A stretch of 64,000 nucleotides of DNA from Nocardiopsis suaedae (GTDB lineage: Bacteria > Actinomycetota > Actinomycetes > Streptosporangiales > Streptosporangiaceae), in the NCBI RefSeq assembly GCF_027706745.1, contig NZ_JAQFWP010000010.1:1-64000 (forward strand). The letters are read 5' to 3'. The translations under genes and the position numbers were made by a program. A model generated the notes under the pieces. The model did no database searches and was not told the origin of the DNA. It saw only the letters and a list, made by a program, of their open reading frames with translations. Every line of letters begins with the position of its first letter. The first letter of the stretch is position 1. Of this stretch, positions 47,250 through 60,816 are shown in pieces.

Positions 47250-47493
47250 GGACGGGACGGGCCCCGGTCCGCCCTGATGTTCGCTCTGAGCGCACACCCG
47301 CGTTCGCCGTCTGGGCTACCAGTCAGTAACATCGGGGGTGTCACGACGACGAACCCGCGGGGCGCGGGACCGGAACGCGCCCCCGGCGCCGGATGCGACC
47401 AGCGCATTTGGCACCCTTAGGGACCACGGACGCGCCCGCGTCCGCGCCGCCGGAGGGCGACGCATCGGAGTGCAGGGAGGTCGGCCACCGGCC
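47250..47493. other. Promoter region of etfB
   Basis: This 244-bp gap carries no gene. The stretch CTACCAGTCAGTAACAT (47318-47334) contains TACC and GTAA half-sites in inverted orientation and could be an operator or a -10 region (AGTAACAT) for the electron-transfer flavoprotein genes. The call rests on composition only. Confidence 0.35.
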
Positions 47494-48273
47494 ATGAATA
47501 TTGTCGTTTTGGTCAAGCAGGTCCCGGACACGGCGACCGAGCGGAAACTGACGTCCGACGACTTCACGCTCGACCGCGCCGCGTCGGACGGGGTCATCAA
47601 CGAGCTCGACGAGTACGCGATCGAGGAGGCCCTCCTCCTGCGCGAGAAGCACGGGGGCGAGGTCACCGTCCTGACCATGGGTCCGGACCAGGCGACCGAC
47701 TCCATCCGCAAGGCGCTGTCCATGGGCGCCGACAAGGCGGTGCACCTCGTCGACGACGCGCTGCACGGCTCGGACGCGCTGCAGACCGCCTACGCGCTGT
47801 CCAAGGCGCTGGGCACCCTGGAGTTCGACCTGGTCGTCCTGGGGTCGGAGTCCACCGACGCGCGCACCGGCGTGGTCGGCGCCGCCCTGGCCGAGTACCT
47901 GGGCCTGCCCCAGCTCACCCTGGCGGGCAAGGTCGACGTGGAGGGCACCGCGGTCACGGTCCAGCGCCAGACCGACTACGGCTACGACGTCGTCGAGGCG
48001 CAGCTGCCCGCGGTGGTGTCGGTCGTGGAGAAGATCAACGAGCCGCGCTACCCGTCCTTCAAGCTGATCATGCAGGCCAAGAAGAAGCCGGTGGCCAAGC
48101 TCGGCATCGCCGACGCCGGCATCGAGGCCGACCGGGTCGGGGTGTCCGCCGCGGGCACCGAGACCGTCGAGGCCAGCCCCGCGCCGCCGCGGGCCGCCGG
48201 GACGATCGTCAAGGACGAGGGCGACGGCGGCGCCAAGGCGGCCGACTTCCTCGCCGAGAAGAAGTTCGTGTAG
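47494..48273 (+). CDS. etfB: Electron-transfer flavoprotein beta subunit
   Basis: The 259-residue protein has MNIVVLVKQVPDTATERKL at the N-terminus, YAIEEALLLREKHGGEVTVL and the AMP/FAD interface region LGSESTDARTGVVGAALAEYLGLPQLT (core STDARTGVVG), typical of FixA/EtfB. With EtfA it carries electrons from acyl-CoA dehydrogenases to the respiratory chain; the ChsE enzymes at 15-17 kb are plausible clients. AGGGAGG lies about 14 nt before the ATG, rather far. etfA follows after 30 bp. Confidence 0.95.
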   Translation: MNIVVLVKQVPDTATERKLTSDDFTLDRAASDGVINELDEYAIEEALLLREKHGGEVTVLTMGPDQATDSIRKALSMGADKAVHLVDDALHGSDALQTAYALSKALGTLEFDLVVLGSESTDARTGVVGAALAEYLGLPQLTLAGKVDVEGTAVTVQRQTDYGYDVVEAQLPAVVSVVEKINEPRYPSFKLIMQAKKKPVAKLGIADAGIEADRVGVSAAGTETVEASPAPPRAAGTIVKDEGDGGAKAADFLAEKKFV

Positions 48274-48303
48274 GCCGGCGGAGACGAAAGAGGGGTTTTA
48301 CCA

Positions 48304-49248
48304 ATGGCTGAGGTCCTCGTCCTCGTCGACCACGTCGACGGTGAGGTCAAGAAGGTCACCACCGAGCTGCTGACCGCCGCCCGGCGGATCGGCGAGCCGT
48401 CGGCCGTGTGGGTCGGCGAGGCGTCCGACTCGGGCACGGCCAAGCTGGCCGAGTACGGCGCGCAGAAGGTCTACACCGCCCCGGCGGAGCTCAACGACCA
48501 CGTCGTGGCGCCCACCGCCGAGCTGCTGGCCCGGCTGGCCGAGGAGAAGGGGGCCGGAGCGGTCCTGGTCTCGGCCACCGCCGGGAACAAGGAGATCGCC
48601 GGGCGCACCGCGGTCAAGCTGGGCTCGGGCGTGCTCACCGACGTCGTCGACGTCTCCGCCGAGCTGGTCACCGACCACAGCATCTTCGGCGGCGCCATGG
48701 TCACCAAGGCCAAGGTGCGCACCGGCACCCCGGTGGTGGCCGTGCGGCCCAACTCCGTCCCGGCCGAGCCGCAGGCGGGCGAGGCCGCCGTGGAGGCCGT
48801 GGACATCGAGGTCTCCGCGGCCGCCAAGGGCGCCCGCGTGGTCGAGCGCGTGGCCCAGGAGCAGGGCGAGCGCCCGGAGCTGACCGAGGCCGCGATCGTG
48901 GTCTCCGGCGGCCGGGGCGTCGGCTCGGACGACTTCACCGTGGTGGAGGGGCTGGCCGACGCGCTGGGCGCGGCCGTGGGCGCCTCCCGCGCCGCGGTCG
49001 ACGCGGGCTGGTACCCCAACCAGTTCCAGGTCGGCCAGACCGGCAAGACGGTCAGCCCGAACCTGTACATCGCGCTGGGCATCTCCGGCGCGATCCAGCA
49101 CCGGGCCGGCATGCAGACCTCGAAGAACATCGTGGCGGTCAACAAGGACCCCGAGGCCCCGATCTTCGAGATCGCCGACTTCGGCGTGGTGGGCGACCTG
49201 CACACGGTCGCCCCGCAGCTGACCGAGGAGATCGGGAAGCGCAAGTAG
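48304..49248 (+). CDS. etfA: Electron-transfer flavoprotein alpha subunit
   Basis: The 314-residue protein has [19 protein letters not shown] and the C-terminal FAD-binding signature [35 protein letters not shown] (core SGGRGVG), [23 protein letters not shown] and [21 protein letters not shown]. These are hallmarks of EtfA. GAGGGG lies 8 nt before the ATG. It forms the EtfAB heterodimer with the preceding gene. A strong hairpin follows at 49260. Confidence 0.96.
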   Translation: MAEVLVLVDHVDGEVKKVTTELLTAARRIGEPSAVWVGEASDSGTAKLAEYGAQKVYTAPAELNDHVVAPTAELLARLAEEKGAGAVLVSATAGNKEIAGRTAVKLGSGVLTDVVDVSAELVTDHSIFGGAMVTKAKVRTGTPVVAVRPNSVPAEPQAGEAAVEAVDIEVSAAAKGARVVERVAQEQGERPELTEAAIVVSGGRGVGSDDFTVVEGLADALGAAVGASRAAVDAGWYPNQFQVGQTGKTVSPNLYIALGISGAIQHRAGMQTSKNIVAVNKDPEAPIFEIADFGVVGDLHTVAPQLTEEIGKRK

Positions 49249-49259
49249 CGGCGCACGGA

Positions 49260-49297
49260 GCGGCGGGGCCCCGGGCGATGCGCCCGGGGCCCGCCGC
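49260..49297 (+). terminator. Hairpin terminator after etfA
   Basis: A 17-bp GC-only stem (GCGGCGGGGCCCCGGGCG with CGCCCGGGGCCCGCCGC, one bulged G) closes on the loop ATG, 12 bp after the etfA stop. No T run follows, which is common for actinobacterial hairpin terminators. Confidence 0.8.
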
Positions 49298-49407
49298 GCG
49301 CCGTCCTAGGCGAGGGGGTCGCCCTCGGTCCTCTGCCACCCGGGTACCTGCCCGGCACCCCTCCGGGCGTTCCACCCCTTCCGGGCCGCCGTATCCGTGG
49401 GGGCGCC

Positions 49408-50583
49408 ATGGTGTATCTGGATCACGCCGCGACGACGGCCGTGCGCCCCGAGGCCCTCGCCGCGATGACCGAGGAGTTCGGGCGCCTGGGGAACGCCTCC
49501 GCGCTGCACGGGGCCGGGCGGGCCGCCCGGCGGGCGGTGGAGGAGGCCCGCGAGGACATCGCCGGGGCTCTGGGGGCCTCCCCGAACGAGGTGGTGTTCA
49601 CCGCGGGCGGCACCGAGGCCGACAACCTCGCGGTCAAGGGCCTGTACTGGGCGCGGTCGGCGGCCGCCCCCCGGCGGCGCCGGGTGCTGGTGAGCGCGGT
49701 GGAGCACCACGCGGTGCTGGACCCGGCGCACTGGCTGGGCGGGCGCCAGGGCGCCGTGGTCGAGGAGCTTCCGGTGGACGGCCGCGGCGCGGTCCGCCCG
49801 GAGGACCTGCGCGCCGCGATCGCCCGCGACCCCGACGGTGTGGCGCTGGTCTCGGTCATGTGGGCCAACAACGAGGTCGGCACCGTGCAGCCGGTGGCCG
49901 AGCTGGCCGCCGTGGCCGCCGAGTACGGGGTGCCGATGCACACCGACGCCGTGCAGGCCGTGGGCGCCCTGGAGGTGGACTTCTCCGCGCACGCGGGCCT
50001 GGCGGCGCTGACCGCCTCGGCGCACAAGATCGGTGGGCCGGTGGGCGCGGGCGCGCTGGTGCTGGCGCGCGGGGTGGACCCGGAGCCGGTACTGCACGGC
50101 GGGGGCCAGGAGCGGGACGTGCGCTCGGGGACGCTGGCGCCGCCGCTGCTGCGGGGCTTCGCCGAGGCGGCGCGGCTGGCGGCGGCCGAGCGCGCCGAGC
50201 ACGCCGGGCACCTGGCGCGGCTGCGCGAGGAGCTGGTGCGCACCGTGCACAAGGCGGTGCCGGACGCGGTGCTCAACGGCGACCCGGAGGACCGCCTGCC
50301 GGGCAACGCCCACTTCTCCTTCCCCGGCTGCGAGGGCGACGCGCTGCTGATGCTGCTGGACGCCCAGGGCATCGCCTGCTCGACCGGGTCGGCGTGCACG
50401 GCCGGGGTGGCCCGGCCCTCGCACGTGCTGCTGGCGATGGGCGCCGACACCGACACCGCGCTGGGCTCGCTCCGGTTCAGCCTGGGCCGCGGCTCGACGG
50501 CGGCGGACGTGGAGGCACTGGGCGCGGCGATCGGCCCCGCGGTGGAGCGGGCCCGCGCCGCGCGCGGCAAGCGGCGGCGCTGA
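49408..50583 (+). CDS. Cysteine desulfurase (IscS/NifS type)
   Basis: The 391-residue PLP enzyme has [55 protein letters not shown], the PLP lysine K207 in ASAHKIGGP and the persulfide cysteine C330 in [10 protein letters not shown]. It moves sulfur from cysteine to acceptors. Directly downstream on the same strand, across one opposite gene, lies mnmA, the tRNA thiolase that needs this sulfur; the pair is also close in other actinobacteria. The ATG at 49408 was chosen from the family N-terminus. Confidence 0.94.
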   Translation: MVYLDHAATTAVRPEALAAMTEEFGRLGNASALHGAGRAARRAVEEAREDIAGALGASPNEVVFTAGGTEADNLAVKGLYWARSAAAPRRRRVLVSAVEHHAVLDPAHWLGGRQGAVVEELPVDGRGAVRPEDLRAAIARDPDGVALVSVMWANNEVGTVQPVAELAAVAAEYGVPMHTDAVQAVGALEVDFSAHAGLAALTASAHKIGGPVGAGALVLARGVDPEPVLHGGGQERDVRSGTLAPPLLRGFAEAARLAAAERAEHAGHLARLREELVRTVHKAVPDAVLNGDPEDRLPGNAHFSFPGCEGDALLMLLDAQGIACSTGSACTAGVARPSHVLLAMGADTDTALGSLRFSLGRGSTAADVEALGAAIGPAVERARAARGKRRR

Positions 50584-50586
50584 GCT

Positions 50587-51744
50587 CTAGCGCTGCCGCC
50601 GGATGGGCTGGGTCAGCGCTCCGATGAACCGCCAGTCCGGGTCCATGCTGCTGCCGACCGAGGCGCCGTGCGGCCACTGCCGCGCGGCCTCCTCCAGCGG
50701 GCCCATCACCCCGGCCTCGGGGTCCAGGTACAGGTAGAGCCGCCGCTTCCCGGCGGAGGTCTCCTGGCCGAACAGGGCGCCGTCGCCGCCGGCCACCCGC
50801 TGCAGCCGCTGGGAGAAGGCGTCCATCTCGGCGGCGGCCTCGGCGGTGGGCTGGCGCTCGTCGTCGGTGTCGGTGTAGGCCAGCTCGACGCGGGCCAGCA
50901 GGGTGAAGGCCGGGAAGTCGCGGCGGCGCAGGGGGTGGCGGGCCTGCACCTCGATCACGCCGCGCAGCGGCACCCGCGCCCGGAAGGACACCCAGGAGCC
51001 GCCCGAGCCGCCGGTGAGCTGTTCGACGACCGAGGGCACGGCGGTGGGCGGCAGCGGGTCCAGCGGCTTGTCCACCAGCGGGCGGACCTCGCCCACGGCG
51101 CGCACCCGGTCGTCCTCGCCCACGGCGAGCAGCACCACGTGCTCGGCGACCCCGGCCCGGTCCTCCTCGGGCAGGAACATGAAGTCGGGGTGGTAGACCC
51201 CGGCGTCGACGCGGCCCCGGCGCTGGTCCACCCGCAGCTCCACGGTGGCGTGCGACAGGTCCAGCTCGTGGCCGTTCCAGTCCAGGCCCCCGGTGAGCGC
51301 CCGGTGGTCGGCGGGGACGGCGGGGCGGAACACCCACTCCGGCTCCCCGGGGGCCGCGCGCGACCAGCGCTCGGACAGCACCCGCGCCTCGTCGTCGGGG
51401 CCGGGGCGCAGGGTGAGTGCGTAGTCGGGGGCCGGACCGCCCACCGCCTCGTCCTGCTCGGCCAGCTGCCGCAGCAGGTCCTCGGGGTCGGCGTCGAGCG
51501 GGGCGTCCAGGCCCGCCGGGCCCGGCTCGGCGGGCTCGGGGGCGCGGCCCACGTCCCACCCCAGGGCGGGGTGGATGCGCTGCACCAGCTCGGTCAGGCG
51601 CGCCGCCGCCTGCTCGGGTACGGGTTCTCCGGCGTCGACGGCCGACGCCAGCGCGGTGCGCAGCTCGGGCCAGGCGGCCCAGAAGGCGTCGATGGTGACG
51701 GCGGAGTCGGACTCGGGGGAGCGGCGGCGACGGAACAGAGCCAT
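50587..51744 (-). CDS. Hypothetical protein, possibly DUF695-like
   Basis: The 385-residue soluble protein begins [13 protein letters not shown] and contains two related halves: a central part with [18 protein letters not shown] and VEVQARHP-like strands, and a C-terminal part [19 protein letters not shown] and [12 protein letters not shown] that recalls DUF695-type domains. No catalytic motif, signal peptide or membrane segment is seen. Its ATG is 68 bp from the mnmA start on the opposite strand, so the two share a promoter region. The DUF695 link is a weak resemblance; function is unknown. Confidence 0.75.
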   Translation of the reverse strand: MALFRRRRSPESDSAVTIDAFWAAWPELRTALASAVDAGEPVPEQAAARLTELVQRIHPALGWDVGRAPEPAEPGPAGLDAPLDADPEDLLRQLAEQDEAVGGPAPDYALTLRPGPDDEARVLSERWSRAAPGEPEWVFRPAVPADHRALTGGLDWNGHELDLSHATVELRVDQRRGRVDAGVYHPDFMFLPEEDRAGVAEHVVLLAVGEDDRVRAVGEVRPLVDKPLDPLPPTAVPSVVEQLTGGSGGSWVSFRARVPLRGVIEVQARHPLRRRDFPAFTLLARVELAYTDTDDERQPTAEAAAEMDAFSQRLQRVAGGDGALFGQETSAGKRRLYLYLDPEAGVMGPLEEAARQWPHGASVGSSMDPDWRFIGALTQPIRRQR

Positions 51745-51811
51745 GGTCCGATTTTCGCAGAAGCGGGAGGTGTCCTGGGCCCGCCCCGGGGGCGCATACC
51801 CTGGAGGGGCT

Positions 51812-52906
51812 ATGACTCTGCGCGTACTGGCCGCCATGTCCGGCGGCGTCGATTCGGCCGTGGCCGCCGCCCGCGCCGCCGAGGCGGGGCACGAGGTGAC
51901 CGGCGTCCACCTGGCGCTCTCCAAGAACCCGCGGTCCTACCGGACGGGGGCCCGGGGCTGCTGCACGGTGGAGGACTCCCGGGACGCCCGGCGGGCGGCC
52001 GACGTGATCGGCATCCCGTTCTACGTGTGGGACATGGCCGAGGAGTTCGACCGGGACGTGGTCCAGGACTTCGTCGCCGAGTACGCCGCCGGGCGCACCC
52101 CCAACCCGTGCCTGCGCTGCAACGAGAAGATCAAGTTCGAGGCGGTGCTGGACCGGGCGGTGGCGCTGGGCTTCGACGCGGTGTGCACCGGCCACCACGT
52201 GCGCAAGGCGGACGGCCGCCTGGTGCGCAGCGTGGACGAGGGCAAGGACCAGTCGTACGTGCTGGGGGTGCTCACCCGCGAGCAGCTGGAGCACGCGATG
52301 TTCCCGCTGGGCGACTGCACCAAGGAGGAGGTGCGGGCCGAGGCGGCGCGGCGTGGGCTGGCGGTGGCCGACAAGCCGGACAGCCACGACATCTGCTTCA
52401 TCGCCGACGGCGACACCGCCGGGTTCCTCAAGGGGCGCCTGGGCGGCGCCCCGGGGCCGATCAAGGACGAGTCCGGCACCGTCGTGGGCGAGCACGAGGG
52501 GGCGCACGCCTTCACCGTGGGCCAGCGCAAGGGGCTGGACCTGGGCGGGGCTCCGGAGCGGCGCTACGTGCTGTCCATCGAGCCGGTGGAGAACACGGTG
52601 ACGGTGGGCCCGCGCTCCTCGCTGCGGGTCGGGGCGATCCGCGGCGACCGCCCGGTGTGGAGCGGCCGCGCCGCGCCCGCCGCCGACGAGGGCCCACTGG
52701 CCTGCACCGTGCAGCTGCGCGCGCACGGGGAGGTGTACGGCTGCACCGTGCGGCCCGACGGCGCGGGGCTGCGCATCGAGCTGGACGCGCCGGCGGCCGG
52801 GGTGGCCCCGGGGCAGACCGCGGTGTTCTACGACGGCGCGGCGGTGCTGGGGTCGGCGACGATCGGCGCCACCGAGCCCGCCCCTTCCCCGGCCGTATCG
52901 GGTTAG
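51812..52906 (+). CDS. mnmA: tRNA-specific 2-thiouridylase
   Basis: The 364-residue enzyme thiolates uridine 34 of tRNA Lys, Glu and Gln. It has the PP-loop [12 protein letters not shown], the first catalytic cysteine in [19 protein letters not shown], the second cysteine in [12 protein letters not shown], and [10 protein letters not shown] in the C-terminal beta domain. The ATG at 51812 is preceded by GGAGGGG and by TACCCT. Its sulfur donor is probably the cysteine desulfurase at 49408. The last bases overlap a near-consensus iron box. Confidence 0.96.
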   Translation: MTLRVLAAMSGGVDSAVAAARAAEAGHEVTGVHLALSKNPRSYRTGARGCCTVEDSRDARRAADVIGIPFYVWDMAEEFDRDVVQDFVAEYAAGRTPNPCLRCNEKIKFEAVLDRAVALGFDAVCTGHHVRKADGRLVRSVDEGKDQSYVLGVLTREQLEHAMFPLGDCTKEEVRAEAARRGLAVADKPDSHDICFIADGDTAGFLKGRLGGAPGPIKDESGTVVGEHEGAHAFTVGQRKGLDLGGAPERRYVLSIEPVENTVTVGPRSSLRVGAIRGDRPVWSGRAAPAADEGPLACTVQLRAHGEVYGCTVRPDGAGLRIELDAPAAGVAPGQTAVFYDGAAVLGSATIGATEPAPSPAVSG

Positions 52907-52921
52907 GTTAGCCTTAGCAAT
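52903..52921. promoter_or_regulatory. Near-consensus iron box (IdeR/DmdR type)
   Basis: TTAGGTTAGCCTTAGCAAT matches the 19-bp actinobacterial iron-box consensus TWAGGTWAGSCTWACCTWA at 16 of 19 positions, with the left half perfect. It overlaps the mnmA stop codon and lies 42 bp upstream of the DedA/VTT-type gene start, where bound regulator would block transcription. Confidence 0.6.
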
Positions 52922-52963
52922 GCCGTCCGGGGGGTCCAGGCGGCGCGGGCACCGGGAGGGCGC

Positions 52964-56727
<3,764 letters not shown>

Positions 56728-56853
56728 CCGGGCGTTCTTCCGGAATCGGGCGCAAACCTCCAAGGCTCACCTAAAGTCCTTGTGCGGCGACAGCAGGTGA
56801 TGAAGCGTCGTAAGCTGTGCCTGGAAGGTACGAGAGGGGGTGCCCGGAACGCG

Positions 56854-58905
56854 ATGAAGGACCCGAACAACACCCGTGACGTGGGCCCGCGGGTCGGCAC
56901 GCCGCTCTGGCTGTACCTGGCGGGCACCACGGTCGCCGGGTGCGGCCTCCTCGGCGGGTCCCTGGTGTGGACCGGCCCCTCGGGCCTGGCGGCGCTGGCC
57001 GATGAACCGCTCGTCTGGGTCGTGCTGTGCATGGTCGTCATCGGTGAGCTGCGGCCCATCGCCACCCCGAACGCCCCGGCCACCAGCGGCGCCCCCACCT
57101 CGCTGCCGTTCTCCTTCGCGCTGCTGATCTTCTTCGGGCTGCCCGCGGCGGCCCTGGTGCAGGCGGTGGCCACGGTGGTGGCCGGGATCGCCCGGCGGCA
57201 CGCCGCCCACCGCACCGCCTTCAACCTCGCCCAGTACGTGCTGAGCTTCGGGGTGGCCGACGCCGTCATGCGGCTGTTCCACCCCGCGGCCTCCGCCGGG
57301 CCGTGGGTGCCGCAGGGCGCCGAGCTGCTGCTGGTGGGCCTGGCCGGGGCCGCCTACTTCGTCACCAACCTGGTGCTGGTGGAGTGCGCGGTGGCCATGC
57401 ACGAGCGGGTGCCGCTGCACAGCGTGCTGGGCAAGGACATCGGCCAGCGGCTGTTCGTCAACGCGGTGCTGCTCAGCCTGGCCCCGCTGGTGGTGGCGGC
57501 CATGGTGCACTCCATCTGGCTGGTGCCGCTGTTCGCCTTCCCGCTGGCCGCGCTGTACACCAGCGCCACCCTGTCGGTGAAGCGCGAGCACCAGGCCAAC
57601 CACGACGAGCTCACCGGGCTGGCCAACCGCAAGCTGCTCATCCTGCGCACCCAGCAGGCCCTGGGCGAGGCCCGCCAGCGCCACCACCGGGTCGGCCTGC
57701 TCCTGCTCGACCTGGACCGGTTCAAGGAGGTCAACGACACCCTGGGGCACCCCACCGGGGACCGGCTGCTGCAGACCGTGGCGCTGCGCCTGACGCACAG
57801 CGTGCGCCCCGGCGACCTGGTGGCCCGGCTCGGCGGGGACGAGTTCGCGGTGCTGCTGCCGCAGGTGCGCGACGCCGCCTCGGCCCGCGAGGTGGCCGCC
57901 CGGCTGCGGGTGGCCCTGGCCGAGCCGGTGCGGCTGGACGGGATGGACTTCGACCTGGAGGCCAGCGTCGGCATCGCGCTCTACCCCAACCACGCCCCCG
58001 ACTTCGAGCTGCTGATGCAGCGCGCCGACGTGGCCATGTACGTGGCCAAGGAGGCCCGCACCGGGGTGGAGCTGTACGCCCCGCACAAGGACCGCAACTC
58101 CACCGCCCGGCTCAGCCTCTTCGGCGAGCTGCGCCGCGCCCTGGTGGAGAAGGAGCTGGAGATGTTCTACCAGCCCACCGTGGACCTGTCGGACCGGCGG
58201 CCGGTCGGGCTGGAGGCGCTGGTGCGCTGGCGCCACCCGCGCCGCGGGGTGCTGGACCCGCACGAGTTCGTGCCGCTGATCGAGCAGTCCTACCTGATGC
58301 GCGGCTTCACCCACGAGGTGCTGGAGCAGACCCTGTCCCAGGTGGCGCGGTGGCGGGCGGAAGGCGTGGAGCTGCCGGTGTCGGTGAACCTGTCCGCGCG
58401 CGAGCTGCTCGACCCGGCCCTGCCCGATGTGGTCGCCGCCGGGCTGCGGCGGCACGGGGTGCCGCCCGCGGCGCTGCGCCTGGAGATCGGCGAGCGGGTG
58501 ATGGTCGCCGAGGCCGACGCGGTGGCCCCGGTCATCCTGGCCCTGTCCGACCTGGGGGTGCCGCTGTCCCTGGACGACTTCGGCACCGGCTACTTCACCC
58601 TGGCCCGGCTCAACGGGCTGCCGGTGCAGGAGATCAAGATCGACGGCTCGTTCGTGCGCCGGGTGGAGGAGGACGCCGACGGGCGGGTGATCGTCGCCTC
58701 GGCGATCGACCTGGTGGGCACGCTGGGCATGCGGGCGGTGGCCGAGGGCGTGGAGTCCGAGGGGGTGGCCGAGGCGGTGGCCGCGATGGGCTGCCACGCC
58801 GCCCAGGGGCGGCTGTTCTCCCCGCCGCTGGAGGCCGCCGAGGCGGCCGCGTGGCTGCGCGCGCACGGGGGCGCCCACGACGGCCATAGGATTGAGGCGC
58901 CCTGA
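56854..58905 (+). CDS. Membrane-bound GGDEF-EAL cyclic-di-GMP protein
   Basis: The 683-residue protein has about seven hydrophobic segments in residues 15-235, a GGDEF domain with intact LGGDEF at about 326-331, and an EAL domain with intact E454-A-L, NLSAREL, DDFGTGY, KIDGSF and AEGVES. Both catalytic sites look complete, so it may both make and break c-di-GMP. In the EAL motif LEITES the residues read LEIGER, keeping the Glu. The start is uncertain: ATG 56854, ATG 56800 and GTG 56782 share the frame. It lies between ligA and gatC with no other link. Confidence 0.9.
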   Translation: MKDPNNTRDVGPRVGTPLWLYLAGTTVAGCGLLGGSLVWTGPSGLAALADEPLVWVVLCMVVIGELRPIATPNAPATSGAPTSLPFSFALLIFFGLPAAALVQAVATVVAGIARRHAAHRTAFNLAQYVLSFGVADAVMRLFHPAASAGPWVPQGAELLLVGLAGAAYFVTNLVLVECAVAMHERVPLHSVLGKDIGQRLFVNAVLLSLAPLVVAAMVHSIWLVPLFAFPLAALYTSATLSVKREHQANHDELTGLANRKLLILRTQQALGEARQRHHRVGLLLLDLDRFKEVNDTLGHPTGDRLLQTVALRLTHSVRPGDLVARLGGDEFAVLLPQVRDAASAREVAARLRVALAEPVRLDGMDFDLEASVGIALYPNHAPDFELLMQRADVAMYVAKEARTGVELYAPHKDRNSTARLSLFGELRRALVEKELEMFYQPTVDLSDRRPVGLEALVRWRHPRRGVLDPHEFVPLIEQSYLMRGFTHEVLEQTLSQVARWRAEGVELPVSVNLSARELLDPALPDVVAAGLRRHGVPPAALRLEIGERVMVAEADAVAPVILALSDLGVPLSLDDFGTGYFTLARLNGLPVQEIKIDGSFVRRVEEDADGRVIVASAIDLVGTLGMRAVAEGVESEGVAEAVAAMGCHAAQGRLFSPPLEAAEAAAWLRAHGGAHDGHRIEAP

Positions 58906-58932
58906 CTGCAAGAAGAGAACGGTTAGCAATCC

Positions 58933-59232
58933 ATGTCCGCCATCACCCGTGATGAGGTCGCGCACCTCGCCCGGTTGTCGCGGCTGGCGCTGAACGAGGA
59001 CGAACTCGACCACCTCGCCGCCCAGCTCGATGAGATCATCTCCGCGGTGGCCAAGGTCCAGCAGGCCGCCGAGGGCGACATCCCGCCGAGTTCGCACGCC
59101 CTGCCGCTGGCCAACGTCCACCGTCCCGACGAGGCCCGGCCCGGCCTCACCCCCGAGCAGGCCCTGGCCGCCGCACCGGCCGTCGAGGACCAGCGCTTCC
59201 GGGTCCCGCAGATCCTGGGGGAGGAGGAGTGA
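58933..59232 (+). CDS. gatC: Asp/Glu-tRNA amidotransferase subunit C
   Basis: The 99-residue subunit has the conserved [20 protein letters not shown] and the C-terminal [30 protein letters not shown] (core LTPEQAL). It binds GatA and stabilises the GatCAB complex, which converts Asp-tRNAAsn and Glu-tRNAGln to the amide forms. Its TGA overlaps the gatA ATG by one base. Confidence 0.96.
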   Translation: MSAITRDEVAHLARLSRLALNEDELDHLAAQLDEIISAVAKVQQAAEGDIPPSSHALPLANVHRPDEARPGLTPEQALAAAPAVEDQRFRVPQILGEEE

Positions 59233-60731
59233 TGGGCGCCGAACTGATCCGCATGACCGCCGCCGAGCTCGGCTCGGCGATCGCCGCGGGGCAGGTGTCG
59301 GCGGTGCAGGCGGCCGAGGCCTACCTGGACCGCGTCGCGCTGGCCGAGCCGGAGGTCAACGCGTTCCTGCACGTGGACCGGGAGACCACGCTGGCCCAGG
59401 CGCGCGCGGTGGACGAGCGCCGCGCCGCGGGGGAGGACCTGGGCCCGCTGGCCGGGGTGCCGGTGGCGCACAAGGACGTGTTCACCACCACGGACATGCC
59501 CACCACCGCGGCCTCCCGCATCCTGGAGGGGTACCGGCCGCCCTACGACGCCACGGTCACCGCGCGGCTGCGCGAGGCCGGGCTGGTGGTGCTGGGCAAG
59601 ACCAATATGGACGAGTTCGCGATGGGCTCGTCCACGGAGAACTCGGCCTTCGGCCCCACCCGCAACCCGTGGGACGCCTCCCGGGTGCCGGGCGGCTCCT
59701 CCGGCGGCTCCTCGGCGGCCGTGGCCGCCTTCGAGGCGCCGCTGGCCACCGGCACCGACACGGGGGGCTCCATCCGCCAGCCCGCGGCGGTGTGCGGCCT
59801 GGTGGGCGCCAAGCCCACCTACGGCGGCTCCTCCCGGTACGGGCTGATCGCCTTCGCCTCCTCGCTGGACACCCCGGGCCCCTTCGCCCGCAACGTGCTG
59901 GACGCGGCGCTGCTGCAGGAGGCCTTCTCCGGGCACGACCCGCGCGACTCCACCTCCATCGACGCGCCGGTGCCGCCGGTGGCCGAGGCGGCCCGCCGGG
60001 CGGACGTGGCCGGGCTGCGCGTGGGCGTGGTCAAGGAGCTGTCCGGGGAGGGGTACCAGGCCGGGGTGCTCACCCGGTTCCAGGAGAGCGTGGAGCTGCT
60101 GGAGTCGATGGGCGCCAAGGTCGTCGAGGTGTCCTGCCCCAGCTTCGACACCGCGCTGGCCGCCTACTACCTGATCGCGCCCAGCGAGTGCTCGTCCAAC
60201 CTGGCCCGGTTCGACGCCATGCGCTACGGGCTGCGCACCGGCGACGACGGCACCCGCAGCGCCGAGGAGGTGATGGCGCTGACCCGGGCCGAGGGGTTCG
60301 GACCGGAGGTCAAGCGCCGCATCATCCTGGGCACCTACGCGCTGTCCAGCGGCTACTACGACGCCTACTACGGGTCGGCGCAGCAGGTGCGCACGCTCAT
60401 CAAGCGGGACTTCGAGGCGGCGTTCGAGGGCGTGGACGTGCTGGTCTCGCCGACCGCGCCGACCACGGCGTTCCCGCTGGGCGAGCGGACCGGTGACCCG
60501 ATGGCGATGTACCTGGCCGACCTGTGCACCATCCCGACCAACCTGGCGGGCAACGCGGCGCTGTCGGTGCCCTGCGGGCTGGCGCCCGAGGACGGGCTCC
60601 CGGTGGGGCTGCAGGTGATGGCGCCGGCCATGGCCGACGACCGCGCCTACCGGGTGGGCGCCGCGGTGGAGGCGGCGCTGCGCGACCGCAGCGGGGCCGA
60701 CTTCCTCAGCGGCAGCCCGTACGCGGTCTGA
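59232..60731 (+). CDS. gatA: Asp/Glu-tRNA amidotransferase subunit A (amidase)
   Basis: The 499-residue amidase releases ammonia from glutamine for the GatCAB transamidation. The amidase signature is complete: K81 in VAHKDVF, S156 in [13 protein letters not shown] and S180 in [11 protein letters not shown] form the Ser-cisSer-Lys triad. Spacing (75 and 24 residues) matches characterised GatA proteins. ATG 59232 touches the gatC stop. A 14-bp terminator hairpin follows, and gatB lies 3.1 kb further on after two minus-strand genes, so the gatCAB operon is interrupted here. Confidence 0.97.
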   Translation: MGAELIRMTAAELGSAIAAGQVSAVQAAEAYLDRVALAEPEVNAFLHVDRETTLAQARAVDERRAAGEDLGPLAGVPVAHKDVFTTTDMPTTAASRILEGYRPPYDATVTARLREAGLVVLGKTNMDEFAMGSSTENSAFGPTRNPWDASRVPGGSSGGSSAAVAAFEAPLATGTDTGGSIRQPAAVCGLVGAKPTYGGSSRYGLIAFASSLDTPGPFARNVLDAALLQEAFSGHDPRDSTSIDAPVPPVAEAARRADVAGLRVGVVKELSGEGYQAGVLTRFQESVELLESMGAKVVEVSCPSFDTALAAYYLIAPSECSSNLARFDAMRYGLRTGDDGTRSAEEVMALTRAEGFGPEVKRRIILGTYALSSGYYDAYYGSAQQVRTLIKRDFEAAFEGVDVLVSPTAPTTAFPLGERTGDPMAMYLADLCTIPTNLAGNAALSVPCGLAPEDGLPVGLQVMAPAMADDRAYRVGAAVEAALRDRSGADFLSGSPYAV

Positions 60732-60761
60732 GCGGGCACCGGCGGACACGCAGGACACGAA

Positions 60762-60793
60762 GAAGGGGCGGAGGGAAGACCCTCCGCCCCTTC
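60762..60793. terminator. Perfect hairpin between gatA and thioester-protein gene
   Basis: A 14-bp perfect stem (GAAGGGGCGGAGGG with CCCTCCGCCCCTTC) closes on AAGA. It lies 30 bp after the gatA stop and just beyond the stop of the convergent minus-strand gene, so it can end both transcripts. Confidence 0.88.
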
Positions 60794-60816
60794 CGTGCGC
60801 CTCAGGCCGTCGGGCC

